A stretch of 64,000 nt of DNA, taken from the NCBI GenBank assembly GCA_037349105.1, contig JAYJMM010000103.1:1798001-1862000 (forward strand), written 5' to 3'. Shown piece by piece: positions 42,201-54,600 of this stretch. The notes beneath the pieces are model-generated. The model was not told the origin of the DNA. It searched no databases and saw only the letters and a list, made by a program, of their open reading frames with translations. Position numbers and translations under genes: made by a program. This stretch comes from Limnomonas spitsbergensis. Taxonomy: Eukaryota > Chlorophyta > Chlorophyceae > Chlamydomonadales. Positions within the stretch are counted from its first letter, which is position 1, and each line of letters begins with the position of its first letter.

Positions 42201-43341
42201 ACAGGAGGTTGGCGGGCAGGGATGGATTTTTTAAATACTGCTAGCACATATGACATACCTAAAACGTAAATGTACAGACACAAAATGCTTAAGCGACAGA
42301 AAGGCAGACAAAGCACCAAACGCAGGTTGGGGTCACGGTTCGAGATCTGAAACTCAAAATGCCTTTGCCTGACCTTGCCATGCGAGCACGCTCCTCTTCC
42401 ACAGTCGGCATAAGAGCATCCTCCGTACGGACATCAGGCAAGCCGGGCAGAGGCACTGGCGCGGATCCGTGCTCTTGATCAGATCTAGATCCAGGCTCCT
42501 CATCAGATCTTGATGCAGGTGAAAGCACACCAGGGGTGAGGGCGGGGGCTGGGAAGCGGCTGGAGGCAGACAAATCAGGCCTTCCCTGTGCTGGCTCCGG
42601 GACGAGTGGCGGAGCCACAAAGCGAGAGGGCAGGGCCGGGGCAGTTAAAGACGTACCCTCGCCGTCTAGAGGCGGGTCAGATGGTGTGGGCACGGGCGAC
42701 GCCGATGTCCACGAGGTGGCTGCGTGCCCTTCCTGACGAGGTTCCGGCGGAGTGTCACGCCCGTGTGAGGACGGCGGCGGCGAGCCTGCACCGCCGCCGC
42801 CGCTGCTCTGTCTGGGCGGGGGGGGCGACCCTGCGAAGGTCCGCGCCCGGGCCAGCTCGGCCTCCAGCCTGGCGATCCTGCCCTGCGAGCCTGCCTCAGA
42901 TTGCCGCCGCTGCTGCTGAGCCTCCGTAGCCAGCAGGCGCTGCTCGGCGGCGACTGTGGCGGCCTGGTCGCGCTCCTGCCATGCTGTCTGTAGTAGCTGC
43001 AGCATTTGCTCCGCCTGCACATGGAAACATTTGCTCAACAGCAGTACCAATATCCAGCCTGCATTTGTTTCCTTAGTACGATTTTTCCCGGTTCAAACCC
43101 AGCAGTGAGAACATTCCCTGAGCGACCCGTGTGCCCCCGTCACCTGCGCCTCAAGCTCCTTTGCACGATTCAACAGACGGTCCTGGAGATGGTGACGGTC
43201 AGGCGAGCCGGCCATGGGCACCGAACGCCGCCTCAGGTTGGGCGATTCCAGCGCAATGAGTTCCCCGTTCCCCCGGCGCAGGCAGTGGGGGGCCTTCTCC
43301 CCTGGGCTGCACTCATCAGGAGGCATGCGGCGTTCGTGCAT
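30261..43341 (-). CDS. Large coiled-coil protein with low-complexity expansions, family unknown
   Basis: Nine minus-strand exons join in phase: 43341-43144, 43014-42374, 42076-41923, 41212-41150, 40400-40263, 39893-39744, 38773-37478, 34651-31454 and 31226-30261 (TAG). They give about 2,270 aa. The first ATG at 43341 is my guess; upstream exons are possible. The short exons are clear heptad-type coiled coil (RIARLEAELARAR, LEEQRLQVGGLLEKVQLG, AQLQALQDTHHEQLRWLERD, LATRLASSQNYIATLEQEID). The two big exons carry Ala/Gly/Pro repeats (37.6-38.0 kb), a ~31-residue repeat around GGGCRTPNPLFE (32.4-32.8 kb), Glu-rich runs and Gln-rich runs. The last exon opens with coiled coil (LSEVCELADELKAARAQ). 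A cytoskeletal, centriolar or flagellar scaffold is plausible but unproven. Donor and acceptor sites are canonical throughout. Confidence 0.72.
32430..32775 (-). repeat. In-frame ~31-residue repeat inside a coding exon
   Basis: Five to six units (about 93 nt; SGGGCRTPNPLFECCSG followed by GSGGGSVSGSPEQQ) stay in frame within exon 34651-31454. Between copies RTPNPLFE is best kept while the Gly/Ser linker varies. Confidence 0.85.
34700..37445. repeat. 2.7-kb minisatellite (16-bp then 24-bp units) in the coiled-coil gene
   Basis: The left part (34780-35060) is about 17 copies of GTCAGTGGGTCAGCAT. The rest is ~24-bp units GTGAGCAGGCCAGCATATCA plus GCAT, with TGTGAGCAT variants and higher-order blocks (35640-35720 resembles 35880-35960, and 36180-36480 resembles 36780-37080). 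It fills the intron between the exons at 38773-37478 and 34651-31454. The ORFs of MLACSHAD or QHVSRPAY type are artefacts. Confidence 0.95.
37560..38035 (-). repeat. In-frame Gly-Gly-Asp-Gly-Pro-Ser/poly-Ala repeat in coding exon
   Basis: About eleven units (37-45 nt) coding AAAAAGGGDGPSANPA-type peptides keep frame in exon 38773-37478. Downstream parts of the same exon carry SARPCLPAAAS and PAAAAYD repeats. Indels are in multiples of three, as expected under coding constraint. Confidence 0.85.
38780..39135. repeat. ~45-60 bp repeat upstream of a coiled-coil gene exon
   Basis: About seven copies of AGGGTGCAGGGTCAACCATA and CAGGGTTCAGGGGCACTT lie directly beside the acceptor at 38773. The acceptor-side sequence itself (GGGTTCGGGCCTTCAGGGGC, plus strand) resembles the unit. 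Confidence 0.7.
39283..39478. mobile_element. 196-bp element with 28-bp terminal inverted repeats (MITE)
   Basis: The left end TACCGTAGATTTGATTTGCC (on to 39310) and the reverse complement of the right end (39478-39451) agree at 26 of 28 positions. The interior is AT-rich and has no ORF. If the outer TA is counted as target duplication, this fits a TA-targeting (Tc1/mariner-like) MITE; no longer duplication is visible. It lies in an intron of the coiled-coil gene. Confidence 0.75.
39515..39720. repeat. Duplicate of the segment at 34650-34810
   Basis: CGCACACAAGGGGCTTGGC, then the GTCAGCAACTTGAACC block, a G run, AGCGCAAGCCTTGGC and TTTAACAGGCTTACAGGCCA match 34655-34810 (CGCACAAGGAGCTTGGC and so on) at an estimated 80-85%. 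Both copies lead into GTCAGTGGGTCAGC units, expanded only in the 34.8-kb copy. The AG-flank next to the 34651 acceptor is included. Confidence 0.8.
40435..40885. repeat. ~95-bp tandem repeat with telomere-like words
   Basis: Four to five copies of AAAGACCTTGCACTTGACGA, TGGCAGGCATGCAGAGCGGC and GGTGCTGGTGTATGGGGTTA, joined by GGGTTCAGG and AACCCTAAACCCT, lie in an intron of the coiled-coil gene. Confidence 0.88.
41335..41480. repeat. Dispersed repeat B, copy 1
   Basis: TGGTAACGGCACGGACG, then TCTCGGCCCATGCTGC and ACCCTCACGCCCCTGCTGGG match the copy at 58085-58175. It resembles the edge of an interspersed element; the boundaries are uncertain. Confidence 0.6.
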
Positions 43342-44684
43342 ATTATAAATGCTTGTCGCCAACCTGTTGGCGCAGTGTTTCCGCCGTCCGCGGCGTGTTG
43401 AGGGTGTTGCACTGCTTGTTGGGCCAGCCCACGCCCTGCTTGTTGGTGCTGCAGCGTCAGTGCATCCACCCAACAGCCATTTGCCAAAGAGCCTGACAAT
43501 GCGTACAGCCGGGACTTATAGTAAGCTAGTCTGGTATGTCTGCAGGGTGCCGCCGTCCCTGAAAAGCAGTATCAGAGGAGCTGTACCTGCGAGGGGGAGG
43601 GATGTCGGACAGGCATTTGATGATAGGGTGCTGAACACTTGTGTTACATTTGCAGGGTATGGTTTTTGTTATCGAGGTGGGTGAACCAGATGCGCCAGGG
43701 AGCGGATGAGGGCATGACAGCTGATATCTTGGAGGGTGTGCACATTCAGGGCCTCAAGGCTGGAAGGGTTGTACAATGTTTAGTCCCCACGTGCACACAG
43801 GGACACAATTTTATTACATGCCAGTCTGCCTGCTCGAGCAGATCTTGTCGTTTAGGGGCAATGATGGCGTCTCATGAGCTTAGTTGGTGCACCTTGGCTT
43901 GGCACTCTTTTGTGCGGACTGAAGATACGACTGACGGAAGTGCCAGCATGGTCACGATCCCCTGGTCACAATTATGTCTATTTAGATACATAAATCTGTT
44001 TCGGTGGCAATGTATGCCTTTCAAGGGCATCGCTGTTTTCAAATGAGGGCATGTATCGAAGGAAATATAGTCTTGGACGAAAACCTCTTGGGTCGAGCGA
44101 GGGGTAAGGTGTGATGGATCCGTGCAGATGATTGCATGCAATACCGTGCAAGGCATACATGAGTGTAGATCCCCCGGTGTAGATGAGTTGCCTGGGGAAT
44201 TTAAAATGGAACATGATGACTGCTTGAATGGGATCGCGGAGGACGACACGCACCATAACACGTATGTTGGACGCTGTAAGGCAATTTCCCATGTCAAATT
44301 GATAATTGAGAGTACACCGACCACATAGCTGTCTTGTGTTTTTTTAAGCTGGTCATTGCGTTGTCATCACAAGCACAATGCCTCGTCACCAGCTGGACCA
44401 GGCCTCATAGTGCCCGATGTACAACCCCTCGCAGCAAAATTGCACGCATGCTAATTATTTTACCTCAAACTTGTGCCGCTGCGTCAAAGTAAAAATATAA
44501 ACATTTGCAATCGTTGTAGCCCCGGCGCTTTCAATAAAGGCCAAATATTGCCTGAAGCAGACCTCTTTCTATTCGATGCCTCCTAGCAGCAGGAAAACGT
44601 GAACTAGAATTAATGGATGGTGTAACCATTATTTTCTTGGTGCTTCCATCTATGTGGCACGGCCAAGGCCTAGGCAGACGGATA
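43342..44684. other. Gap without a supported gene
   Basis: About 1.3 kb between the assumed start of the coiled-coil gene and the doubtful plus-strand ORF. ORFs of 60-150 codons exist on both strands (43872-44324 minus, 43639-44046 plus), but none has recognisable motifs, flanking splice logic or strong composition bias. A TTTATAAT word sits just upstream of 43341 on the minus strand. The region may hold upstream exons or the promoter. Confidence 0.4.
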
Positions 44685-45338
44685 TCATGTTGGCCAGCAC
44701 TCGCTACATTGCAGCCGGCATCATGTTAATTCAGGTAAGCTTCTTCATCGCACAATGCCAAGCACTGCGTACATGGCACCTCATCGGTCTGCCCGGCCCA
44801 CGGTCCAGACACGGGACATGCAACATGAATGTTAATCGGCCTGACCGGCTTACTAAACATCGCATGCAGGTAACACCGATGGAGAGCTAGCGAATCCATG
44901 CCATTAGACAAGGTAAGGCAATAATGCGCCTCGATACGACTTACCCTGCCGCATAGGGGTGGGGGTAAGGGTGGGGGTAACCTAATGACATGCGCACACG
45001 CACTCGCCACATCTCGCTCGTGCACTGGCGCAACCGTCCCGACACGTCCACGCGGCATTGCCCCCGATGCCAGCGCCAATGCACATTGTATCCCTATTTG
45101 TATACCTTCGCAGCGCGTTGAAGGGCCGCAGGACAAAAACGAAAGCGATGAGGAGGAGGGAGGGGGTGATCCCCCCGAAGCTGTCAGCAGACAAGAGGAC
45201 AACCATGGCGACAAAGCTACAGTTGACGCTGACGGTGAGCCCCACGCATGGGCGGGCGGGGGGCTTAGGTCTGGGCGCCAAATGACCAAGGAGGCCTCAT
45301 GCATGGGTGATGCCCGCACCATCCTGGCTGTTGCTTAG
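44685..45338 (+). CDS. Doubtful short gene, two phase-compatible exons
   Basis: ATG at 44685 begins MLASTRYIAAGIMLIQ and ends at a strong CAG|GTAAGC donor. An acceptor TTCGCAG near 45111 opens an in-phase acidic exon (RVEGPQDKNESDEEEGGGDP) that ends with TAG at 45336-45338. The product would be ~90 aa with no recognised family. Other frames through 45.0-45.3 kb are equally open, so this could be chance or part of the 5' region of the cyclase gene. Confidence 0.22.
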
Positions 45339-45692
45339 CTCTGCACCCGCATGGGGTGCCTAGCGCCCTGGTAAGGGCTTTGCAGACTGGCAGGGTGCGA
45401 TTCATGAACAAGGTTGAGCCAACATACGTATGCTTTCTGTGTCATGTATCAGTGAGACTTGCATTTTCAGTGCAGACTTAAAATGGCTGTAAAAGGGGCA
45501 TTACCGGTAGCTGCATGGGGCATGGTGCATGTGGCTTAATCACATAAGGCATGGGGCCAGAGGCATGGAGAAGTGTGTGAGCATGTGGCATGTTGGCATA
45601 GAACATGGTTTAGGGGCCCGATCTTTGGACACCGACACATATTTCCCGACAAAATATCGCCAGAGCTTGCCTGCTATGGCCGCCGCTTGCAG

Positions 45693-48600
45693 GGGGAACT
45701 TCGCAGCCCACCACAGGCAGCAGCCCGCTCCCCGAACCGACAGCCGCCGCCGCCGCCGCCGCCGCCGCAGCAGCAGCAAGCTCCAACAGCAGCAGGAGCG
45801 GGACGCATGTGCCAGAGCCAGGACCAGAGCCAGGCCTGCTTGCCCACCAAGCAATGCTGCAGCAGCGCAAGTCCGCATACTTCTCCGAACCTCCCCGCTC
45901 CGCCACGACGAGGCGGCGCCGCGCCACACACTCTGATCCCAAGGCCAAAGCCTCTACTTCGCCGCTGCAGCGCCCGGTCGTGGCGCTCAGTCCGTTTGTT
46001 CCAAAGCTGCTCCGGGAATCGATCCGCTCAGAGCACTCCAGATACTGCGCCTTTGACGCTGTGCAGGTGGGGTTCAGGGTCCAGAGTTTGATGCACTGTA
46101 GGTAGGGTTCAGAATTTAGGGTAAGGTGCAGTGAAGCTGGGGGCGACAGGTTTGGGTCCAGGGTTCAGGTTGTGCATGTCTCACACACTGTAGGTGGGTT
46201 TCAGGGTCCAGGGTTTGATGCAGTGAAGGTGGGGTTCAGGGTCTGGGGTCAGGGATCGTAAAACTCAAGGTTGTGTCAGCCGGGGCAATGGCTGGGATAT
46301 GCAGCAGCTGACAGCAGCAGCAGCAACAGGAGCAGCAGCAGCAGACCAGGAGGGAGGGGATCTTCCAACCATTCCAGCAACAGCTTCCAACCATTCCAGC
46401 ACCAGCTTCCAACCAATCCAGCACCAGCTTCCAACCAATCCAGCACCAGCTTCCAACCAATCCAGCAACAGCTTCCAACCAATCCAGCACCAGCTTCCAA
46501 CCAATCCAGCACCATCTTCCAACCAATCCAGCACCATCTTCCAACCATTCTAGCAACAGCTTCCAACCAATCCAGCACCAGGTTCCAACCAATCCAGCAC
46601 CAGCTTCCAACCAATCCAGCACCAGCTTCCAACCAATCCAGCACCAGCTTCCAACCATTCCAGAACCAGCTTCCAACCATTCCAGCAACAGCTTCCAACC
46701 AATCCAGCACCAGCTTCCAACCAATCCAGCAACAGCATCCACTTGAGCCTGCAGCACCTTCCATGATGGGCCCTGCTTTGAGTGACAGGGGGCGCAGCCA
46801 GCAGCTGCTGCAGCCGCGGGAGCAGCAGAAGCAGAAGCAGCAGTAGCAGCAGAGACAGGGGGCGATTCAACACCAGCAGCGGCAGCAGCAGCAGCGGCAG
46901 GAGAGACCTGAGTTGATTCAAAAGCAGCAGCAGCAGCAGGGCACGGTTGATTCAACAGCAGCAGGTTGACAGGTTAACAACAGCAGCAGCACCGGGGTTG
47001 ATCCAAAAGCGGCAGGTTGATTCAACAGCAGCTGCAGCAGCAAGAACCGGTTGTAATGTAACAGCAGCAGCAGCAGCTACCATAAGTCTGCTTGGCAGGC
47101 TTTGCATCCTGCCAGGCCATACGACCACATCACTCCACGAGTGGAGCAGGCACATAAATCGGACTTGATTGATCTGATTGTTGGATGTGTTGCCCATATC
47201 AAGAAATATATAGATAGGTCTTGTCCGGTGGAGTTTCGGAGGGGTAGGGCCCTGGATCCTGCCCCAGTGGCTGTATCTATGCTGGATTCCGCCGCAGTTG
47301 CTGGATTCGGGCTGGATCCAGTTACATGTAGGCTGGATTTAAGCCCAGTGGCTGGATTAAGGCTGGATCCATTACTAGCAGCTGGATTCAGTCACATCCA
47401 GGCTGGATCCAGGCCCAGTGGCTGGATCCAGGCTAGATCCATCACTAGCATCTGGATCCAGTTATATCCAGGCTGGATCCAGGCCCAGTGGCTGGATCCA
47501 GGCTGGATCCATCACTAGCATCTGGATCCAGGTACATCCAGGCTGGATCCAGGCCCAGTGGCTGGATCCAGGCTGGATCCATCACTAGCATCTGGATCCA
47601 GTTACATCCAGGCTGGATCCAGTGGCTTCCCCCCTGGTCAAATCTTTTACAAGTCCCTGTACGCAGCAATTCCCCCCTTCCAGATTTTGAATAATCAGTT
47701 AGTTCAGGCTCAAGTATGCATATAATTTGAAAATCAATACGGGAAGCAACATGTCCTGAGGAAGCTATTGGAAGCTGGCGTGCAATGAAGCTGTGCTCGC
47801 CATGGCGTTTGTAGTTGGGTTCATACCAGTGAAATATAACGCGTCAATTCATCGTTCTGTTGGTTGCATGTTGAGCCTGAATCCCTATATCCTAGACCCG
47901 CTCCTGTCCTATCAGGGCCTGGAGGACTAAAACCCTTAAACCTCAACTCTCAACCTGCCCTTGTCCTGCCAGGGCCTGGAGGACCTTGCTGTCGCTTCCC
48001 GTACATTGCGTCCCAGCATGCAGGAGAAGCAAGCGGCAATCATGGTCGCAGATGTGAAGGGGTTCACGAAGCTGACAGAAATACTGACGAAGCGGGGTGA
48101 GGGGCAGGGGGGAGGGATGAGGGGCAGGAGCAGGGAGGTGAGGGGCATGAGCAGGAGAGTGAGGGGGGTGATGCAGGAAGGGGTGATGCAGGAGGGGGTG
48201 ATGTAGGAGTCAAAGTGGGGATGCAGGTCTTTATATGTTTGTCCTCCTCTCTCAGATTTTGGTGACATAGACCTGACGCGCACCTTGCACATATTAATCC
48301 CTGGACCCTGAATCCTGGACCCTTAAACCTTAATCTTGAACCCTGAATCTTGGACCCTTGATCCTGAACCCTGAATCCTTGATTCTGAACCCTGAATCCT
48401 GGACCCTGAACTGAATCCTGGACCCTGGGCCCTTATCCCTGGGCCCTCGATCCTCTCCACTCCAGGCTCCGGTGGCGTTGAGCTTTTGAGCACCTGCATG
48501 AACGACTACTTTGCACGCGTCATCAGCTGTATCGATGCCTACGACGGGGACGTGGTCAAATTTGCGGGCGACTCTGTGATTGTTGCCTTTTATGCCGCTC

Positions 48601-51600
48601 CGGCAGCGGAGGACCCGTCCGCCGCTGCAGCAGCTACAGCTGCGTCTCCGCCTGGAGCAGGGACGGAGGCGGGGCAGCAAGAGCGGGGGGTAGAGGCTGG
48701 TGAGGGTGCGGCGCGGGAAGGTGCTGCCGCACTGTCCCGCGACGCGGCGCTCGCGGCGGCTGTCTCCCGCTGCATTCAATGCTGTCATCAGGTAGGTCAC
48801 CTGCCAACCGCCAACTGTCAACCGTCATTTGAAATTGGCCTGCCAACCTCCATTGGCTCGCCCAGAGCTGGGGCAGAGCGGGTTGTGCGTTTTGGGGTGT
48901 GATCCGAACACAAGCAAGGGCTCTGTGTGTGTATTCTGGTGCAAAAACATTTCAAGGACGCAGTCAATAGCAAATCAAGGTTGCATTCAATAACGAGGCC
49001 AGGTCTCAGTCAATAACAACTTAAGGGCGCAGTGTATAACAACTCTAGGTCTCAGTCAATAGCAAATTTAGGGCGCAGTCAATGACGAGGCCAGGTCTCA
49101 GTCAGCAACAAATCGAGGACGCAGTCAATAACGAGGCCAGCAGCCTATTGGCTGTCCTGTAACAGCTTCGAGCCCTCATGCAGCCCGCTCAATTTCATTA
49201 CCTCTTCCGCACTTCCGCACCGAGCGCATTTGAAACGTAATCTCCAAATCCGTGATCCTAAACCTTGAACCCTAACCCTTGGACATGAGTTATATGACCC
49301 TCAAGCCTATACCCTGAAGCCTGAGCCCTTAAGCCTAAAGCCTATACCCTAAACAGTTCACTTGGTGTACCATCTGCAGCGTGCACAGCATGTAGGCAAC
49401 GTATGCATTAAACCCTTGTGCATTAAACCCTAAACCCCAAACCCCGACCCTCCACGTGGTGTTCCGTCTGCAGCTTGCTCAGAACCTCGGCAACGTCCGC
49501 ATGAAAGCAAACGGGCAGGTCGAGGCGGCCCGCGTGCCGTCCTCCGCTGCACCCAGCGGGCCACTCAGTAACGTCACGCTCACGTCCGCGTCCGGGTCTA
49601 GGGGCTACTCCTCCACTATGTTCAGCAACCCCGTCGCTCAGTCGGCCTCCTTGAGCAAGCCGTTATCTGGGCGGTCGGCCTACTTTGGAAAGTCACCGCC
49701 CACCAGTCAGGAGGGCGCATCCACAAGAGCGACGGAAGGCGCGGTTGGGGTCGGTGTTGTTGGAGTCGGGGGCGGGGGGGCGGGTGTGGGCTTGGGACCC
49801 GGCTGGTCCGCGCCAGGTGCCGCCGGCTCGGCGGCGTTTGCCGCGACAGCCATGGCTGCAAACCCAGTGATCGTTGAGGACTACAGCAGTGACGAGGCGC
49901 TGCTTGGCGACGAGGGGCATGCCGCGGTCGATGAGGGGCATGCCGCGGTCGATGAGGGGCATGCCTTGGGCTCACCCGTGTTCCCATTTGAGTGCTCCGC
50001 GGATGCCATGGTGAGAGCAATGCCACGCATTCTCAGGGTTTCGGGTTTCTGGCGTTTCGGGTTTCAGGGGGTTTCGGGGTTACGGGGGTTCATGTTGTAC
50101 AGGATGCTGCGGATGCCGTGGTGTGAGCAAAGTCACACATTCACAGGGCTAAGGGGTTTAGGGTTGTATTGGACGCATCGGATGCCACATTGGGAGCAGA
50201 AGCACACATTCACACACGAATGTTTTACAATTGCTTTGCAGTTCGAATATAATTCCCTGACACACACAAACGTACTGTACTCATGGTCTCATGTAATTCC
50301 CATGTAACCCCATGTAACCCCCTTGCAATCCTCATGTAACCCCCTTGCAATCCCCATGTAACCCCCTTGCAATCCTCATGTAACCCCCTTGCAATCCTCA
50401 TGTAACCCCCTTGCAATCCCCATGTAACCCCCTTGCAATCCTCATGTAACCCCCTTGCAATCTCCATGTAACCCCCTTGCAATCTCCATGTAACCCCTTG
50501 CAATCCCCATGTAACCCCCTACCAATCTCCATGTAACCCCCTTGCAATCCCCATGTAACCCCCTTGCAATCCTCATGTAACCCCCTTGCAATCCCCATGT
50601 ACCCCCCCCCCCTTGTACCCCCCATGTCCCCCCCCCCCCCCTTGTACCCCCCTTGTTCCCCCCATGTACCCCCCTTATCCCCCCCCCCCCCCCCCTCCTT
50701 GTCCCCCCCCCCCTCCTTGCCCCCCCCGCCCTCGTACTCCCCATGTACCCCCCTCTCTCTTGTACCCCCCATACAACCCCACGCCCCCCCCCCCCCCCCC
50801 CCCCCTTGTACCCCCCTCTTGTACCCTATGTACCCACCCTTGAACCCCCTTGTACCCATTCAATCACCTTGTAATCCCTATGGTCACCCCTTTTACACCT
50901 CCCTCTGGTCACCCCTTTTACACCCCCCTCTGGTCACCCCTTTTACACCGCCCTCTAATGGTCACCCCTTTTACACCCCCTCCTATGGTCACCCCTTTTA
51001 CACCCCCTTATGGTAACCCCTTGTAACCCCCCTTTTGGTAACCCCTTGTAACCCCCCTTATGGTAACCCCTTGTAACCCGCCCTATGGCAACCCCTTGCA
51101 ATGCCCATGGTAACCCCTTGTAACCTCCCCTATGGTAACCCCTTGTAACCCCCCTATGGTAACCCCTTGCAATCCCCATGGTAATCCCTTGTATCCCCCC
51201 TATGGTAACCCCTTGCAATGCCCAGGGTAACCCCTCGTAACCCCCCTATCATAACCCCTTGCAATGCCCATGGTAACCCCTTGTAACCTCCCCTATGGTA
51301 ACCCCTTATAACCCCCCCTATGGTAACCCCTTGCAATGCCCATGGTAACCCCTTGTAACCCCCCCTATGGTAACCCCTTGCAATGCCCATGGTAACCCCT
51401 TATAACCCCCCCTATGGTAACCCCTTGCAATGCCCATGGTAACCCCTTGTAACCCCCCCTATGATAACCCCTTGCAATGCCCATGGTAACCCCTTGTACC
51501 CCCCCATATTGTAACCCCTTGCAATGCCCATGGTAACCCCTTGTAACCTCCCCTATGGCAATCCCTTGCAATGCCCATGGTAACCCCTTGTGACCCCCCT

Positions 51601-54600
51601 ATGGTAACCCCTTGCAATGCCCATGGTAACCCCTTGTGACCCCCCTATGGTAACCCCCTGCAATGCCCATGGTAACCCCTTGCAATGCCCATGGTAACCC
51701 CTTGTAACCCCCCCTATGATAACCCCTTGCAATGCCCATGGTAACCCCTTGTGACCCCCCTATGGTAACCCCTTGCAATGCCCATGGTAACCCCTTGTGA
51801 CCCCCCTATGGTAACCCCTTGCAATGCCCATGGTAACCCCTTGTGACCCCCCTATGGTAATCCCTTGCAATGCCCATGGTAACCCCTTGTAACCTCCCCT
51901 ATGGCAATCCCTTGCAATGCCCATGGTAACCCCTTATAACCCCCCCTATGGTAACCCCTTGCAATGCCCATGGTAACCCCTTGTAACCCCCCTTATGGTA
52001 ACCCCTTGTGACCCCCCTATGATAACCCCTTGCAATGCCCATGGTAACCCCTTGTACCCCCCCATATTGTAACCCCTTGCAATGCCCATGGTAACCCCTT
52101 GTCCCCCCCCCCATATTGTAACCCCTTGCAATGCCCATGGTAACCCCTTGTAACCTCCCCTATGGCAATCCCTTGCAATGCCCATGGTAACCCCTTATAA
52201 CCCCCCCTATGGTAACCCCTTGCAATGCCCATGGTAACCCCTTGTAACCCCCCTTATGGTAACCCCTTGTGACCCCCCTATGATAACCCCTTGCAATGCC
52301 CATGGTAACCCCTTGTAACCCCCCTATGGTAACCCCTTGCAATGCCCATGGTAACCCCTTGTAACCCCCCCTATGATAACCCCTTGCAATGCCCATGGTA
52401 ACCCCTTGTAACCCCCCCTATGATAACCCCTTGCAATGCCCATGGTAACCCCTTGTGACCCCCCCTATGATAACCCCTTGTAACCCCCCTACGGTAACCC
52501 CTTGCAATGCCCATGGTAACCCCTTGTGACCCCCCTATGGTAACCCCTTGTAACCCCCCTATGGTAACCCCTTGCAATCCTAATGGTAACCCCCTGTAAC
52601 CCCCCTACTGGTAACCCCTTGTAACTCCCCTCATGGTAACCCCTCGTAACCCCCCTTATGGTAACCCCTTGTAACTCTCCTATGGTAACCCATCCACTTC
52701 ATCCCATCCCGGCGAGTCAGGCCTCTGCGGCGTTGCCCACTTCCCCCACGACCAGCCTGCCCTCCCCTAAGCCCAACTCGCCTTGGGCCGGCAGCGTAAT
52801 GCGAGCGCTGCGGGACACCAAGAACAAGCTCTGGCCCTTTTTATCGATGGGCAGCAAAGACCTGAATCGCTCTTTGGCGACAGCGGCGGTGGTGGCCGGC
52901 GGCAGCGCGTCCTCTTCGTCCCTATCCAGGCAGCGGGGCAAGGTGACACCCTCGCATGACTCTCTGGGTCACGAAGCCCGCGCGTTCAAGGCCATGGGAG
53001 GGTCATCGATGGAGGTCGTGAGGAGCGAACCTGCGGTGAGGGAGAAGCTGGATCTATAAAATCTTTAGATCCTGAATCCAGAATCCAGCAGCCGGATCCT
53101 GCACGTGCAGGTGCTTCGCTCGGATCCTGAAGCCAGATCCTACGCCCAGATCCTGTGCCTGTATTTTGGATCCGGACCCTGTGCCGGATCCGGAACCCAG
53201 GTTCCCCAAACAGATCCTCATCGGGGTCCTTCACTCAGATCTTGAACCCGGATTATAAATCCGGACCCTGAACCCAGATCCGACCACCAGATCCTGATAC
53301 AAGTGCCTGAACTCAGATCCTGAATCCAGATCTAGCTCCCAGAATTTGCGCTTGGTCTCTGAACCTGGATCTCAAACCCATATTCGAAACCTAGATCTTG
53401 GAACTTGAGTCCGAACCCAGATCCTGCACCTAGATCTTGAATCCAGATATCCCAACGCTGGGAGGAGAACAAAATTGCATCCACCTCCCCCCTGGCTAAA
53501 TAGTTCATTACAATTACAGATTAAGTACCATATTGTTGCTCCAATTTCGCTTTTTTCGCCACGACATTGTAGAGGGGGTATGAACAAAATTCAATCCAGT
53601 GACTTTTAGGGTTAACGAATCATTAATGTGAAATCGAAATTATTTTAAATTGCGGTATTTAATGGCTAACGAAATTCAAAGAAAACGAGAGTAACAATAC
53701 GGTGTTACTTCTTTCCGCTACTGTGTTAATTAACTAATTACGGTATCGGTAATGGACTCTTTCTCAGGACCTTGGCCCTGGATCCTAAGTAGGGTTTGGG
53801 CCTTTGGGGGCTGTGAGTTTGTACCCCTCAAAGTTTGTTGAAAGCTCTTAATTTTGTCCCTGCACCCTAAACCCTGTCTAGGACCCCTTCCCTTTGCTCG
53901 ATGTTGCTCGCAACCGAACGATGATGTCGTTCAGTGTCGGCATCAACCGCCGCCCCAGCCTGGCCGTCATATCGGACCTCGCGGGCAGCGGCGCCGGCGG
54001 CTACTCTCGCTCGTTGGGTGGCGTCCGTCGGCAGAGCTTTGTGGTCTCCCAGTTCGTCCCGGCTTACGGCCCGATGGCCATGGCGCCACCGCGCGCGCGG
54101 CGCGGCCCTACGCCGGACGACTTGGTGCGAGAAAGCGACCCGGAAGACCCAGTGGGCGACCTCTTGGAGAGCGACAGCGGCAGTGGCGGCGGGGACTTGC
54201 CCGTTGCCGCTGCCGCCGCTTCCACCGGCGGCAACGGCAGCCCGGCGGCGGCAGGTGGCAGCCCAGCGGGCGCTGCCGCGCCCGTTGGAGCCGCCGCCGC
54301 GCCCCCTCTGCCGTCTGCCCGCCCAACCTTCCTGTTTGGCTCCACTGCAGCGCTGCCCGGGGGGCAGAGGGGCGGGCCGAGCTCTGGGGCAGGTGGCGCA
54401 GCCGTGTCCCCTGGCGGAGCGGGGCCCACCAGCTGGCAGGACAAGTTCCAGGAGCTGTCGGTCGCCACGTTGACGGCGGTGCCGGTTCCTGCGGCCAGGC
54501 CTGACTCAGCAGCAGGGGCGGCAATGTCAGTGAGCTCTCAACCCTGGAAAACTCCGCTGTTCGATCAAAATGTGAGTGCAACCCTCGTAATAACCTAGCG

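Noticed and set aside
43872..44324. 150-codon minus ORF upstream of the coiled-coil gene
   Set aside because: No coiled-coil or other pattern, no clear splice link to 43341, and comparable ORFs exist on the other strand.
45529..45936. Arg-rich and Gln/Pro-rich ORFs in alternative frames over 45.5-46.1 kb
   Set aside because: The frame ending at the GTGCAG|GTGGGG donor (46066) reads ALSPFVPKLLRES and joins cyclase exon 2 in phase; the other frames stop or have no splice logic.
47102..47518. 138-codon ORF with DLIDLIVGCVAHIKKYIDR
   Set aside because: The first part looks protein-like, but it runs into the CTGGATCCAG array and is not needed for phase between cyclase exons 1 and 2. It was kept only as a possible cryptic exon, without enough support to list.
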